DNA from: CAVVGZ01 sp963841845
Lineage (GTDB): Bacteria; Chloroflexota; Anaerolineae; Anaerolineales; Anaerolineaceae
NCBI GenBank assembly: GCA_963841845.1
Contig: CAWJEG010000008.1
Span: 186,001-250,000 of the forward strand
Length of the DNA: 64,000 bases
Direction: 5' to 3'
The translations under genes and the position numbers were made by a program. Shown piece by piece: positions 53,365 through 62,838 of the stretch (positions within the stretch are counted from its first letter, which is position 1; each line of letters begins with the position of its first letter). Under the pieces are notes generated by a model. It saw only the letters and a program-made list of their open reading frames with translations, was not told the origin of the DNA and did not search any database.

Positions 53365-53394
53365 TTGACATTTCCTGAAAAACCAGGATAATAA
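53365..53394 (+). promoter_or_regulatory. Promoter of the pheST T-box transcript
   Basis: TTGACA at 53365-53370 and TAATAA at 53389-53394 with an 18-base spacer, about 20 bases before the first structured part of the leader. Confidence 0.7.
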
Positions 53395-53412
53395 GGTTAG
53401 AAATAAATAAAT

Positions 53413-53690
53413 AGAGGCAATGACCGGGAAAAGTAGGTTGGTGAAATCCAACAGGGAAGTGAGAGCACAGACTGAAACTCTCACCTGGAGGAAACCACCC
53501 CAAGTTCACCCACGAGCCTTCCAGGGGAACGGCTGGAAATAAGCCAAGTAGTCTGGAACGCAGGGCACAGCGTTATCAGGTGCAACCAATCGTCAAATAG
53601 TGACCGTTGGGTTGAGTGAGTTGTGCAAACAGCTAAAAAGGGTGGTACCGCGGAATCCCGTCCCTTTATGGGATGGGTGTTTCATTTAAA
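53413..53690 (+). promoter_or_regulatory. T-box riboswitch controlling pheS-pheT
   Basis: A ~280-base leader with the diagnostic T-box sequence AGGGTGGTACCGCG at 53639-53652. It is preceded by an extended stem I region and followed by a terminator (CCCGTCCC / GGGATGGG, 53657-53677). T-boxes sense uncharged tRNA; here the regulated gene is phenylalanyl-tRNA synthetase, so tRNA-Phe is the expected ligand. A TTC codon at 53505-53507 could be the specifier, but I could not fold stem I with certainty. Confidence 0.9.
53655..53686 (+). terminator. T-box-linked terminator
   Basis: Stem CCCGTCCC / GGGATGGG (with G-T pairs) and a TTTAT loop, then TGTTTCATTT. The 5' arm adjoins the T-box bulge sequence, as expected for the competing antiterminator. 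Confidence 0.75.
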
Positions 53691-53702
53691 TCAGGAGGTT
53701 GA

Positions 53703-54749
53703 ATGGCAGAGCAAGTGCAATTATTCCAAGATCTGGAAAGAATCCGCCAGGTGGCGTTGGAGGACCTGCAGGGTATCCAGGATGAAAAGGAGCTGCAGTC
53801 CTGGAGATCCCGGCATATGGGCCGCAATTCCCTCTACATGCAGGTATTCAGCAAGTTACCCGAACTACCAAAAGAGGAACGACCGCAGATAGGCCAGGCT
53901 GCAAACAAAATTAAAAACGACCTGGAAACTGCCCTGGAAGCAAGACAGGCCGAGCTGAAAGCGGAGAGTCTGAAGCAAAGTCTATCCAGTGAGCGGCTGG
54001 ATATCACCCTGCCTGGCAGAAGGGTATCTCATGGCAGACTTCACCCCTCTACCCTGACTTTGCGGAAAATTTACCAGATTTTTGCAGAGATGGGTTTCCA
54101 AATCTTCCGGTCACCGGATGTTGAAACGGATTCGTTCAACTTTGAGTACCTTAATATGCCTCCCTACCATCCGGCCAGGGATATGTGGGATACATTTTTC
54201 ACAACTACTCCGAATGTCCTCCTGCGAACACATACATCTCCCGGACAGATCCATGCGATGCGGAAATTCGCCCCGGATCCCATACGGGTCATTTTACCCG
54301 GGATGGTATACCGCTATGAGCAGTTGAGTACCAGATCGGAGATTCAATTTAACCAGGTGGAATTGCTGGCAGTCGGCCGCGATATTACATTTATGGATCT
54401 TAAAGGGACGCTGGAAGACTTTACCCGCAGGATGTTTGGCGAAGATGCCAGAACACGACTCAGACCCTCTTATTTCCCATTCACCGAACCCAGTGCAGAG
54501 ATGGATGTGCGCTGTTACGTCTGTGGTGGATCGGGGTGTCCGGTGTGTAAAGGATCGGGCTGGGTAGAAATCCTTGGGTGCGGAATGGTCCATCCGGTAG
54601 TCTTGCGTTACGGTGGTTATGATCCGTCTCAATATACTGGTTTTGCGGCTGGTCTGGGTCCAGAACGGATTACCCTTAACCGCTATCGGATTGATGATAT
54701 TCGTCATTTTTGGGCAAATGACATTCGTTTTTTGGAGCAATTCTCATGA
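53703..54749 (+). CDS. pheS: Phenylalanyl-tRNA synthetase alpha subunit
   Basis: A 348-aa class II synthetase subunit. It has an N-terminal coiled coil, then motif 1 region HPSTLTLRKIYQIFAEMGF, FEYLNMPPYHPARDMWDTFF, motif 2 with LLRTHTSPGQIHAM, VYRYEQLSTRSEIQFNQVE, the zinc-like Cys set YVCGGSGCPVCKGSGWVEILG and motif 3 GLGPERITLNRY. AGGAGG lies upstream of the ATG. It overlaps pheT by ATGA, implying coupled translation of the alpha2beta2 enzyme. Confidence 0.96.
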   Translation: MAEQVQLFQDLERIRQVALEDLQGIQDEKELQSWRSRHMGRNSLYMQVFSKLPELPKEERPQIGQAANKIKNDLETALEARQAELKAESLKQSLSSERLDITLPGRRVSHGRLHPSTLTLRKIYQIFAEMGFQIFRSPDVETDSFNFEYLNMPPYHPARDMWDTFFTTTPNVLLRTHTSPGQIHAMRKFAPDPIRVILPGMVYRYEQLSTRSEIQFNQVELLAVGRDITFMDLKGTLEDFTRRMFGEDARTRLRPSYFPFTEPSAEMDVRCYVCGGSGCPVCKGSGWVEILGCGMVHPVVLRYGGYDPSQYTGFAAGLGPERITLNRYRIDDIRHFWANDIRFLEQFS

Positions 54750-57281
54750 AAGTACCTGTTTCCTGGTTAAAAGATTTTGTTGATATTGACCTCAATCTTG
54801 AGGAACTGGCTAAATTAATGACCATGATTGGCTTGGAAATTGATGAGATCCGCCTGGTTGGATTAGCAATGCCACCGGGTGATCGACATGAATTTAAGAT
54901 CTATGGTTTATCCTGGGAGCCTTCAAAGTTTGTGGTTGCACAAATTAACGAAGTTCTGCCTCATCCCAATGCTGACAGGTTGGTGCTGTGCCGGCTGGAT
55001 GACGGCGAACAAGAAATCATTGTACTTACTGGCGCCCCTGACCTGTATCCATATAAAGGCATGGGTGCCCTGGAAAAACCCTTGAAAGCCGCCTATGCCC
55101 GGGAGGGAGCCCAACTATATGATGGTCACCAGCCTGGAAACCAGCTGATGACATTAAAACGCACCAAAATACGCGGGATTGAGTCTTTTTCAATGGTTTG
55201 TTCTGAAAAAGAACTGGGAATTTCGGATAACCATGAGGGAATTATCCTGCTGGATGATGATGCACCCACCGGTATGGCCCTTGTTGATTATATGGGTGAC
55301 GCAGTTTTAGAGGTGGCCATCCTTCCCAATATGATCCGCTGTGCTTCCATCCTGGGGATAGCCCGTGAGATTGCTGCCTGTACCGGTAAAACATTGAAAA
55401 AACCAGAAAACAGGGTGGCGATGAAAGGAGCAAGCATAGGGGGTCAGGTATCCATTGAGATCCGGAATGCTGAACTAAACCCGCGTTTTGTGGTTGGGTT
55501 AATTAAGGGTATCAAGGTGCAGCAAAGCCCATACCAGATTAAAGCGGCGGTTATATCTGGCCGGGATGCGTCCGATTAATAGTGTTGTAGATGCTACGAA
55601 CTACGTCATGCTTGAAACCGGTGAACCACTGCATGCCTTTGATTATGATGTGCTCGTCCAGCGTGCCGGAGGGAAAGCCCCAAAAATAATCACCAGGCCA
55701 GCATTGCCAAAAGAAAAATTAATCACCCTTGATCGAGTAGAAAGAACCCTCGATGATTACACGATTCTGGTGACCGATACTGCCGGTGCCTTATCCCTCG
55801 CCGGAGTTATGGGCGGTATGGACAGCGAAGTGACCGAAAATACCCAAAATGTCCTGCTTGAGGGGGCGACCTGGAACTTTATCAATGTACGACGAACAGT
55901 ATCGGCGCAGCGACTTGAATCTGAGGCAGCGTACCGGTTTGCGCGCGGGCTGCACCCTGCCCTGGCTGAAGAAGGTGTTGTGAGTGGATTGAGGCGCATT
56001 GTGGAATGGAGTGGAGGGGAGATTGCTTCAGGATTGGTGGATGAATATCCCCGCCCTCTGGATGATGTTTTTGTCAAAATCACCCCTGGAGAGGTTAAGC
56101 GCCTGCTGGGAATTGATTTAAGTGCTGCGGATATTGCCAGTTTGCTGAACAAATTAGAATTCGAGACGATTATTGATGGGGTGACGATCCAGGCAAAGAT
56201 GCCGCAACACCGCATGGACATCAGTACAGACGAGCTTACAGGTAAGGCCGACCTGATGGAAGAAATTGCGCGTATGTATGGGTATGACCGAATTCCATCC
56301 TCCAGATTAGCGGATCCTTTGCCTCCACAGCGAGCCAATGTACGCATGGAGAGGGAGGAAGAACTGCGGGATAAGCTGGTGAGCCTGGGACTTCAGGAAG
56401 TAGTTACCTATCGCCTGTCCTCTCCAGAACGTGAGCGACGGATATTACCGGCAGGATCCGGTCCATCAGAAATGGATTATGTCAGGCTTCAAAATCCAAT
56501 TTCTGCCGATAGGGTAGTTATGAGAAGAAGCCTGCTGGCTTCCATGTTGGAGATTGTAGAAAGGAATGCCAGGCTAACCGAAAAACTGGAAATTTTTGAG
56601 ATCGGGCCTGAATTTATCCCGCAACCTGATCAAGACCTTCCTGAAGAGCGCTTAAAACTGGTGATAGCACTGACGGGTTTGCGTTATAAACCGGCATGGG
56701 ACATGAGTGAAGTCAAGAATATTGATTTCTTCGATCTGAAGGGATTACTGGAAGCCCTTTTTAACTCTTATCATATAACCAACCTGATCTATGAGCCAGC
56801 TGACCATGCCACTTTTCACCCCGGGAAATGTGCAGCGATCTCCCGGGATGGCCAAAAAATTGGAGTCTTTGGAGAGATCCACCCGCAGGTTGTTGAAAAT
56901 TATGAGTTTTCAACTACCCCAATATTGGCTGCAGACCTTGACCTCGAGGTTTTATTTAATATTATTCAAGATCAATACGAGGCAAAACCAGTACCGGTCT
57001 ATCCCCCGGTAATTGAGGATATTGCTGTAATCGTGGATGAGAATTTGCCGGCAGGGGATGTAGAAAAGGCAATTTGGGAAGCTGGAGGAAAGATCCTGGT
57101 TCGGGTCAGCTTGTTTGATATCTTCAAAAGCGAACAGATCGGATTGGGTAAGAAGAGTCTGGCATACCGCATGACCTACCAATCGCATGAAAAGACACTC
57201 ACTGATGAAGAGGCTTCCACGATTCGCAACCGAATTGTCCGGCGCCTTGAAAAGGATCTTGGTGCAAAACTGCGTGGATGA
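54746..57281 (+). CDS. pheT: Phenylalanyl-tRNA synthetase beta subunit, frameshifted in this sequence
   Basis: A ~845-aa beta subunit in two frames. Part 1 has MKVPVSWLKDFVDIDL, the tRNA-binding-like domain (HPNADRLVLCRLDDG) and the B3/B4 editing region up to QSPYQIK. Part 2 resumes as RRLYLAGMRPINSVVDATNYVMLETGEPLHAFD and runs through B5, the catalytic-like core and the anticodon-binding FDX-ACB domain (YPPVIEDIAVIVDENLPAGDV). One extra A in ATTAAAGCGG near 55540-55550 causes the break; its removal restores QIKRRLYLAGM. Essential gene, so a sequence error is most likely. Confidence 0.93.
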
Positions 57282-57300
57282 AGAAAGATTGATAGAAAAC

Positions 57301-57330
57301 AAAAAATCGCCTGGCGCCAGGCGATTTTTT
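57301..57330. terminator. Bidirectional terminator, perfect 30-base palindrome
   Basis: AAAAAATCGCCTGG and its exact complement meet with CG in the centre, giving a perfect 30-base palindrome with A and T flanks. It serves pheT (+) and the aldo/keto reductase (-). Confidence 0.88.
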
Positions 57331-57353
57331 GTTTTCAGATTAATGAGGGAAAT

Positions 57354-58314
57354 TTATTCCGGTGCATTACCCATGATGTGGTCAATTTGCTCGAGAATAT
57401 CATTATCCAGTTTTTCAAGTGCTGCGGCTGCGAATAGATTTTCATCCAATTGTTCCAATTTTGTGGCACCCGTGATTACGCAGGATACTTCGCGTAGCCT
57501 GAGCAGCCAACCAATTGCCAACTGTGCAGTGGTTATTCCAAGTTCTGTTGCCAGTTGGGTTAGCTGCCTGACGATGGCGATTTTCTCCGGAGTGATTTCA
57601 TCTGCTATCCATTTATAATCGGGAAGGTTGGTACGGCTGCCGGCAGGAATGCCATCATTGTATTTTCCTGACAGGATACCGAAGTACAAGGGGCTGTAAG
57701 ACGGTTAATCCAATCCCAATTTCCTGGCAGACCGGCAGCAAATCCACCTCAACGCGTTTGCGGTGAAATAGATTATATTGAGGCTGCTCCATTGAAGGCG
57801 GGATCAAGCCGTATTGGCGGGCAACTCCATGTGCTTCCATAATCCTGGCTGGTTCCCATTGAGAGGTGCCCCAGTAAAGAATCTTCCCTTGATGGATGAG
57901 GTCGTTCATGGTGCGCACAACTTCTTCGACCGGTGTGTCCGGATCGTAGCGGTGGCAGAAATACAGGTCGAGATACTCCAGCTGCATGCGATTGAGTGAG
58001 TTATGGATTGCCTCGGTGACATGCTTACGGGAAAGCCCGCGCCCGTTGGGACTGCTTGATAAGGGCTGGAATACCTTCGATGATATTACCAATTCCTGAC
58101 GGGGCAGATCCTGGACGGCTTTTCCCATGATAATTTCAGCCATGCCTTTGGCATAAACATCTGCACAATCAAAATAATTCACCCCATGATCGAAAGCAGA
58201 ATGGATCATTCTGGCTGCCTGGTCTTCATCTAATTGTTTCCCGAAAGTAACCCATGACCCTAAAGCAATTTCACTCACTTTTAATCCCGATTTTCCCAAA
58301 CGACGATAATGCAT
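57354..58314 (-). CDS. Aldo/keto reductase, frameshifted
   Basis: A ~320-aa NADPH-dependent (beta/alpha)8 reductase of the Kv-beta/YghZ-like branch. The N-terminal frame starts MHYRRLGKSGLKVSEIALGSWVTFG, with catalytic Asp in YFDCADVYAKG, Lys in VISSKV and His in FCHRYDP. The frame shifts at CAGCCCCTTG near 57690: one C too many. The second frame continues FGILSGKYNDGIPAGSR to the C-terminal NADP-binding ITGATKLEQLDEN. Rejoined it is full length. Physiological substrate is unknown; such enzymes often reduce methylglyoxal-type aldehydes. Confidence 0.8.
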
Positions 58315-58747
58315 TTTCGTCTCTCCTTCCTGAATAATATTAGGTTACCTGGTGTTGCCCCGTATCCCGGGGTTGGATAGGATCCTGAATGTTGATATCC
58401 AGGATGAATTTCTTGAACATATCCTGGGCGAAAGATGAAAGCCGGTTTGTTTGAAATCCGATCATGATTTCTCTTGCAATCAAAAAGATATTAAGATGAT
58501 GGAAGCCAAGCAATGTGTTATCCCTCATCAGAAATTACTGTGAAAAATCTCACAATAATAAATTATACTTATGGGTAATACTAAAAGAATACGATAAGTA
58601 ATTCCTTCTAATAAATGTATTAATTGCAGTTAATCAATTATACTAACTGGTATTGGTTAAAATAACATAAGTGTGCCAGGTTGCTGCGAAGTAATTGAAT
58701 TTGTTTATTGAACATAAAACCCCACTGGATATCAAGAAAGGAGATGC
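58315..58747. other. Divergent intergenic region upstream of the cytochrome operon
   Basis: 430 AT-rich bases. A 62-codon - strand frame (58340-58528) lacks a ribosome-binding site and shows no family resemblance. Promoters for both flanking genes should be here; none was clear enough to call. Confidence 0.4.
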
Positions 58748-60202
58748 ATGAAAGATAGGAACCCAATTATCCTTTTGTGCTTAGCCTCACTGGTTGCCCT
58801 CTTTGTCATCAGTTGTTCACCCGAGCGTCCATCTAATGAGGTTCTTCTTAGTACACCGCTTGCGGAAAGTGTATTCGAAGCCGGAACCCTTCCAGCCAAG
58901 CTGACCACGCCCCAACTTAATTCCGGGCAAGTGACCCAGGAAGCTGCTGAAGTTGATTATTGTCTACAATGCCATTCGGATCAGCAAATGTTAATGAATG
59001 CTGCTGACCCGATTGCGGATAACAATCAAAACACCGTTGTAGAGGTTTGGTCTGGGGATCTTCCTAAAATGGAACCCTGGGAGAAAGTCCTGGTGGATCT
59101 CTCCGCATATGAAAGGGATGTCCACAGTGCAGCAAGCTGCACCTTTTGTCATAGTGGTGTCCAATCCAGTGATAAACAAACCGCCCACCAGGGGATTATT
59201 GCACGGCCTAGCGATGGTGAAAATCCGGTTTGCTCTACCTGTCATGTGCACACTGATAAGAGCCACGTTTTTACCAGCTTGAGCTTGCATTCAACATTAA
59301 ATGGTTTCCTGACAGCACTGGAAGCCCGAAGCGATCCAGCGGATACACAAAATCATGCGGCGCTGGAAGAAATGTTTACTTCCCAGTGTGCAACCTGCCA
59401 TACATCATGTGGTGATTGCCATATATCTCAGCCAGCTGTTACGGGTGGTGGTTTTATTGATGGTCATGATTTTAATAAAACCCCTTCCCTAGAGCGTAAT
59501 TGCAACGCCTGTCATGGCAGCCGGGCAGGTGACGAATTCATGGGAAATAACGAGGGTTTCGAAGCAGATGTGCATTACAGCCAGGGCAACATGATCTGTA
59601 CAGACTGCCACACCGCTGATCAAATGCACGGAAAATATCCGCCAACCGGTGCCGGGGAAGAAGTTGTTTCCCCGCCGGATAATCGCTATTCAGGAGACCT
59701 GGGTCCCCAGTGTATAGATTGTCATCAATATGTTTTAATTGATAATAATGTCATGCACCGGGTTCACGGCGAAGATTTTTCCTGCCAGGTATGCCATTCC
59801 GTAAGTTATAAGAGCTGCGATGGCTGCCATGTTACGAAAAACGATGAAACTGAAATGCCTACCTTTAACCTGGATGGGTCTTCAATGACCTTCATGATTG
59901 GATTGAACCCCATTCAGGATGAAAACCATCCGGCTAAATATGCCACCCTGCGACATATACCCATCACCGAAACATCCTTTGAGGCTTATGGTAATAATCT
60001 CCTGCCGGAATTTGATAATTTACCCACCTGGGTTTATGCTACCCCGCATAACATACAACTCCAAACCCCTCAAAACAGGACCTGTGATTCCTGCCACGGG
60101 AATAAAGATATTTTCTTAACCAAAGAAAAAGTAACCAATTCCGAACTAGATGCAAATCAGAATGTAATTGTGGAAGATATACCCCCAACCCGTTTTAAAT
60201 AA
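58748..60202 (+). CDS. Undecahaem c-type cytochrome lipoprotein
   Basis: A 484-aa exported cytochrome. The signal ends in LFVISC (lipobox, Cys ~23), so it should be lipid-anchored outside the membrane. Eleven CxxCH haem motifs are present in order: CLQCH, CTFCH, CSTCH, CATCH, CGDCH, CNACH, CTDCH, CIDCH, CQVCH, CDGCH and CDSCH. The layout resembles large electron-transfer or oxidoreductase multihaem proteins. AAGGAG lies 4 bases before the ATG. It heads an operon with Fe-S, NrfD-like and heptahaem genes, suggesting electron exchange between the quinone pool and an extracytoplasmic acceptor or donor. Confidence 0.88.
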   Translation: MKDRNPIILLCLASLVALFVISCSPERPSNEVLLSTPLAESVFEAGTLPAKLTTPQLNSGQVTQEAAEVDYCLQCHSDQQMLMNAADPIADNNQNTVVEVWSGDLPKMEPWEKVLVDLSAYERDVHSAASCTFCHSGVQSSDKQTAHQGIIARPSDGENPVCSTCHVHTDKSHVFTSLSLHSTLNGFLTALEARSDPADTQNHAALEEMFTSQCATCHTSCGDCHISQPAVTGGGFIDGHDFNKTPSLERNCNACHGSRAGDEFMGNNEGFEADVHYSQGNMICTDCHTADQMHGKYPPTGAGEEVVSPPDNRYSGDLGPQCIDCHQYVLIDNNVMHRVHGEDFSCQVCHSVSYKSCDGCHVTKNDETEMPTFNLDGSSMTFMIGLNPIQDENHPAKYATLRHIPITETSFEAYGNNLLPEFDNLPTWVYATPHNIQLQTPQNRTCDSCHGNKDIFLTKEKVTNSELDANQNVIVEDIPPTRFK

Positions 60203-60376
60203 TCCTTGGTTCATATGGGTGGCAAAATTATTGGAGATACCGGTGCAAATGATGCTTTTAGATAACTAAATGGGAGTTGATTCTGGTTGACTATGGCTTT
60301 GGCTGGATCCAAAGATTAAGGATAAGAATGATAAGCATTCACAATCTTTACCGGTAGCACAAAGGAACTGCGAATT

Positions 60377-61030
60377 ATGAAAAAACAAGAAATTTCTAGA
60401 AGAAAATTTATGGGTCTAACCCTGGCAGGCGGGGGAGCTCTGGTAACCACGGGTTCCAGTCTGCTCAATATCAATCCGATGACCGCCAATGAATCCAATG
60501 GGGCAGCATATGCCATGATTATTGATACAACCAAGTGTGTTGGCTGCGGAGCCTGTGTTACAGCCTGCACGATGGTGAACGACCTACCAGATGGTAAGAG
60601 CTATATTCAGCGCATCGTAAAGGATGATGGAGACAATACCTGGTTTCTAATGATGAGCTGCCAGCACTGCGCAAATCCCCCCTGCGCAACCGTATGCCCG
60701 ACCAATGCCACCTACATACGTCCGGACGGAGTGGTGATAACAGACCGGAAATTATGCGTGGGGTGCAAATATTGTATGTATGCCTGCCCTTATGAAGCCC
60801 GGGTGTACCTTCCTGATGAAGGTGTGGCTGATAAATGCTGGTTGTGCATGAACAGGGTACTGCAAGGGAAGGATCCCGGGTGTGTTTTTGCCTGCCTGTT
60901 TGGTGCGCGTATTTTCGGGAAAATTGATGATCCTGAAGTATCTAAAGTGCTGGCATCCGGAAAAGCTAAGCCGCTATACCCGGAATTTGGCACAAACCCG
61001 GCAATTGTGACCTATATTATCGAATCATAA
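60377..61030 (+). CDS. Tat-exported four-cluster ferredoxin (NrfC/PsrB/ActB-like)
   Basis: A 217-aa electron-transfer subunit. The Tat signal is ISRRKFMGLTLAGGGALV. Sixteen cysteines form four [4Fe-4S] sites: CVGCGACVTAC, CQHCANPPCATVCP, CVGCKYCMYACP and CWLCMNR...GCVFAC. Such proteins pass electrons between an NrfD/PsrC quinone-binding subunit and a partner. GGA lies upstream of the ATG. It sits between the 11-haem cytochrome and the NrfD gene; no molybdopterin subunit is nearby. Confidence 0.92.
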   Translation: MKKQEISRRKFMGLTLAGGGALVTTGSSLLNINPMTANESNGAAYAMIIDTTKCVGCGACVTACTMVNDLPDGKSYIQRIVKDDGDNTWFLMMSCQHCANPPCATVCPTNATYIRPDGVVITDRKLCVGCKYCMYACPYEARVYLPDEGVADKCWLCMNRVLQGKDPGCVFACLFGARIFGKIDDPEVSKVLASGKAKPLYPEFGTNPAIVTYIIES

Positions 61031-61051
61031 GCAGCAGACAAGAGGAGCAAT

Positions 61052-62042
61052 ATGCAAGAAGAATGGGGTTGGATCATCGCAATTTATCTTTTCTTGGGGG
61101 GCCTTGGGGCCGGCGCCTGCATGGTTGCTGTTTTCATGGAATTTTTTAGAAAAATAAATCAGTGTGTTTCATCCTGTCCAGTCACCCTGGTTGGTGCAAC
61201 CATACCAGGCCCAATCCTGGCTATTGGTACCCTGCTGTTGATCTTAGATCTTGGCCAGGGACTGCAAAAACCGTTGTTAATTATTAACTTGTACACCCAT
61301 TTCACTTCCGTAATGACCTGGGGAACATGGATACTGACCCTTTTTATTCCGGTTTCAATGGTGTACGGATTTTTTGAGGTAATGGATTTTAAGCCGGAAG
61401 CCTGGGAATGGATAAAATCCAGATCCTGGATAGTCAGAATGGAAAAGTTCCATACATTTTTAGAAAATTTCCAGCTAAAGCGCAACAAGCAAGGCATAGC
61501 CTTGGTGTCAGGTGTACTGGCGCTGGGCGTGGCTCTATATACAGGCTTGCTGATCAGCATAGTTGGTCCAGCCGTCCCATTCTGGTCTATTCCGCTGATA
61601 CCTGCCCTTCCTATACCCATCCTTCCGTTGCTCTTCTTATCCTCAGCGCTCTCCTCCGGGCTGGCAATCACGGTAGATTTTGTAGACAGCGTGCTAAACC
61701 ATGATTCTCACGAACATATGAGCCGGCTCCCCTATTACCATCTGGCAATAATCCTGATTGAAGGACTTTTTATCAGCCTATTATTAATTCAATGCCAATT
61801 CTAGTGGAGGAGCGGCAGCTCAGTCGGCCGAGGCTATTATCAGCGGTCCATACAGCATTTTGTTCTGGTTTTTTGTTGTTGGTCTGGGGCTTATTATTCC
61901 GGTGATCATACACGGAATACACAGTTCGGGTAAAAAGAAATTGAATGATAATATTTGCCTTGCCAATGCTCTTGGAGTTCTGTTTTCAAGTCTCATACTG
62001 AGATTTGTTATCGTAGCGGCTGGCATCCACGCATTTTTGTGA
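61052..62042 (+). CDS. NrfD/PsrC-type quinone-interacting membrane subunit, frameshifted
   Basis: A polytopic membrane protein of about 330 aa. The first frame gives MQEEWGWIIAIYLFLGGLGAGACMVAVF, typical of NrfD (GGLGAG), and several helices to LLLI near 61790. The family sequence then continues one base over as NANSSGGAAAQSAEAIISGPYSILFW, and ends in LRFVIVAAGIHAFL, the usual NrfD C-terminus. One extra base in ATTCAATGCC (61787-61796) explains the break. NrfD-like subunits oxidise or reduce menaquinol and may conserve energy. GAGGAG lies 5 bases before the start. Confidence 0.85.
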
Positions 62043-62054
62043 GGTGATATTGAC

Positions 62055-62783
62055 ATGATTCCAAAAAATTGGTCTGATTGGACGATTGCCCCGATAGCTT
62101 TTGCTGTCATTATTGTATTGATCCTGCTTGGATCGGTTGTTGTGCCTATCGTCAGTGGTATTTCTCCAGAAGAAGAACCCACAATTGTGAAGAAGGGTAT
62201 GATACAGTTTGGTTCACTGAAATCCCAGGCATGCGTAGATTGCCACACCAACAAAGAAGCGCTGATGGAAGTTGCTAAGAATTCGGCTGCGGTTGACGAG
62301 GTCTTCATTGATCCGGTCTATTTAACCGGGTATCATGCCCAGCTTGGCTGCAGCACCTGTCATTTGGGTAATGGGGAGGCAAAAACCTTTGATGAAGCCC
62401 ATACAAATTTACTGGTTGCCCCCAGCTATTATGGGGACAGCCGTGTAGAAAGCATCTGCATCACCTGCCATGGAGATATTACAGAAAAAAGTATCAACAC
62501 CTCTGAAAAAACCATTCATGATGAATTTCTGGATGTCAGGCATAAAGATTCTACCATTGACCGCTGCAGCACCTGCCATGGTCAGGTAGCCCACGGATCG
62601 GATCCATTTACTGAGAATTCCCACCTTACAGGAATCCAGACTACATGCCACTCCTGCCACGCTAGTTTCAGTAATGAATCACAACTAAGGTGTCAGGACT
62701 GTCATGATAACCCCCATGAGGTTGATGCTGATTGTATTGACTGCCACTCGGTTGAAGAATGGGCTATAAAATCCCCTGAATAA
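62055..62783 (+). CDS. Heptahaem membrane-anchored c-type cytochrome
   Basis: A 242-aa cytochrome with an uncleaved N-terminal helix (WTIAPIAFAVIIVLILLGSVVVPIV) and seven CxxCH motifs: CVDCH, CSTCH, CITCH, CSTCH, CHSCH, CQDCH and CIDCH. The size and N-terminal anchor resemble NapC/NrfH-type or related multihaem donors, though haem spacing differs from the tetrahaem NapC pattern. GAGGTGA precedes the ATG, 13 bases after the NrfD stop. It likely relays electrons between the Fe-S/NrfD pair and the 11-haem lipoprotein. Confidence 0.88.
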   Translation: MIPKNWSDWTIAPIAFAVIIVLILLGSVVVPIVSGISPEEEPTIVKKGMIQFGSLKSQACVDCHTNKEALMEVAKNSAAVDEVFIDPVYLTGYHAQLGCSTCHLGNGEAKTFDEAHTNLLVAPSYYGDSRVESICITCHGDITEKSINTSEKTIHDEFLDVRHKDSTIDRCSTCHGQVAHGSDPFTENSHLTGIQTTCHSCHASFSNESQLRCQDCHDNPHEVDADCIDCHSVEEWAIKSPE

Positions 62784-62811
62784 TTATTAACCTGTTTAAG
62801 ATGGTTTCTTC

Positions 62812-62837
62812 AAATGCCCCATTTTGGGGCATTTTTA
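62812..62837. terminator. Bidirectional terminator after the cytochrome operon
   Basis: Stem ATGCCCC / GGGGCAT with an ATTTT loop and T tract on the + strand, just before the convergent aminomutase-like gene ends. Confidence 0.85.
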
Positions 62838-62838
62838 G

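Noticed and set aside
58340..58528. 62-codon - strand frame next to the aldo/keto reductase
   Set aside because: No start signal and no family resemblance; kept as intergenic.
17474..62042. Programmed +1 frameshifting in seven genes
   Set aside because: The break contexts share no slippery codon, stop codon or downstream signal. Only the M24 site has a stop at the shift (TTT TAA). Sequencing insertions explain all cases more simply.
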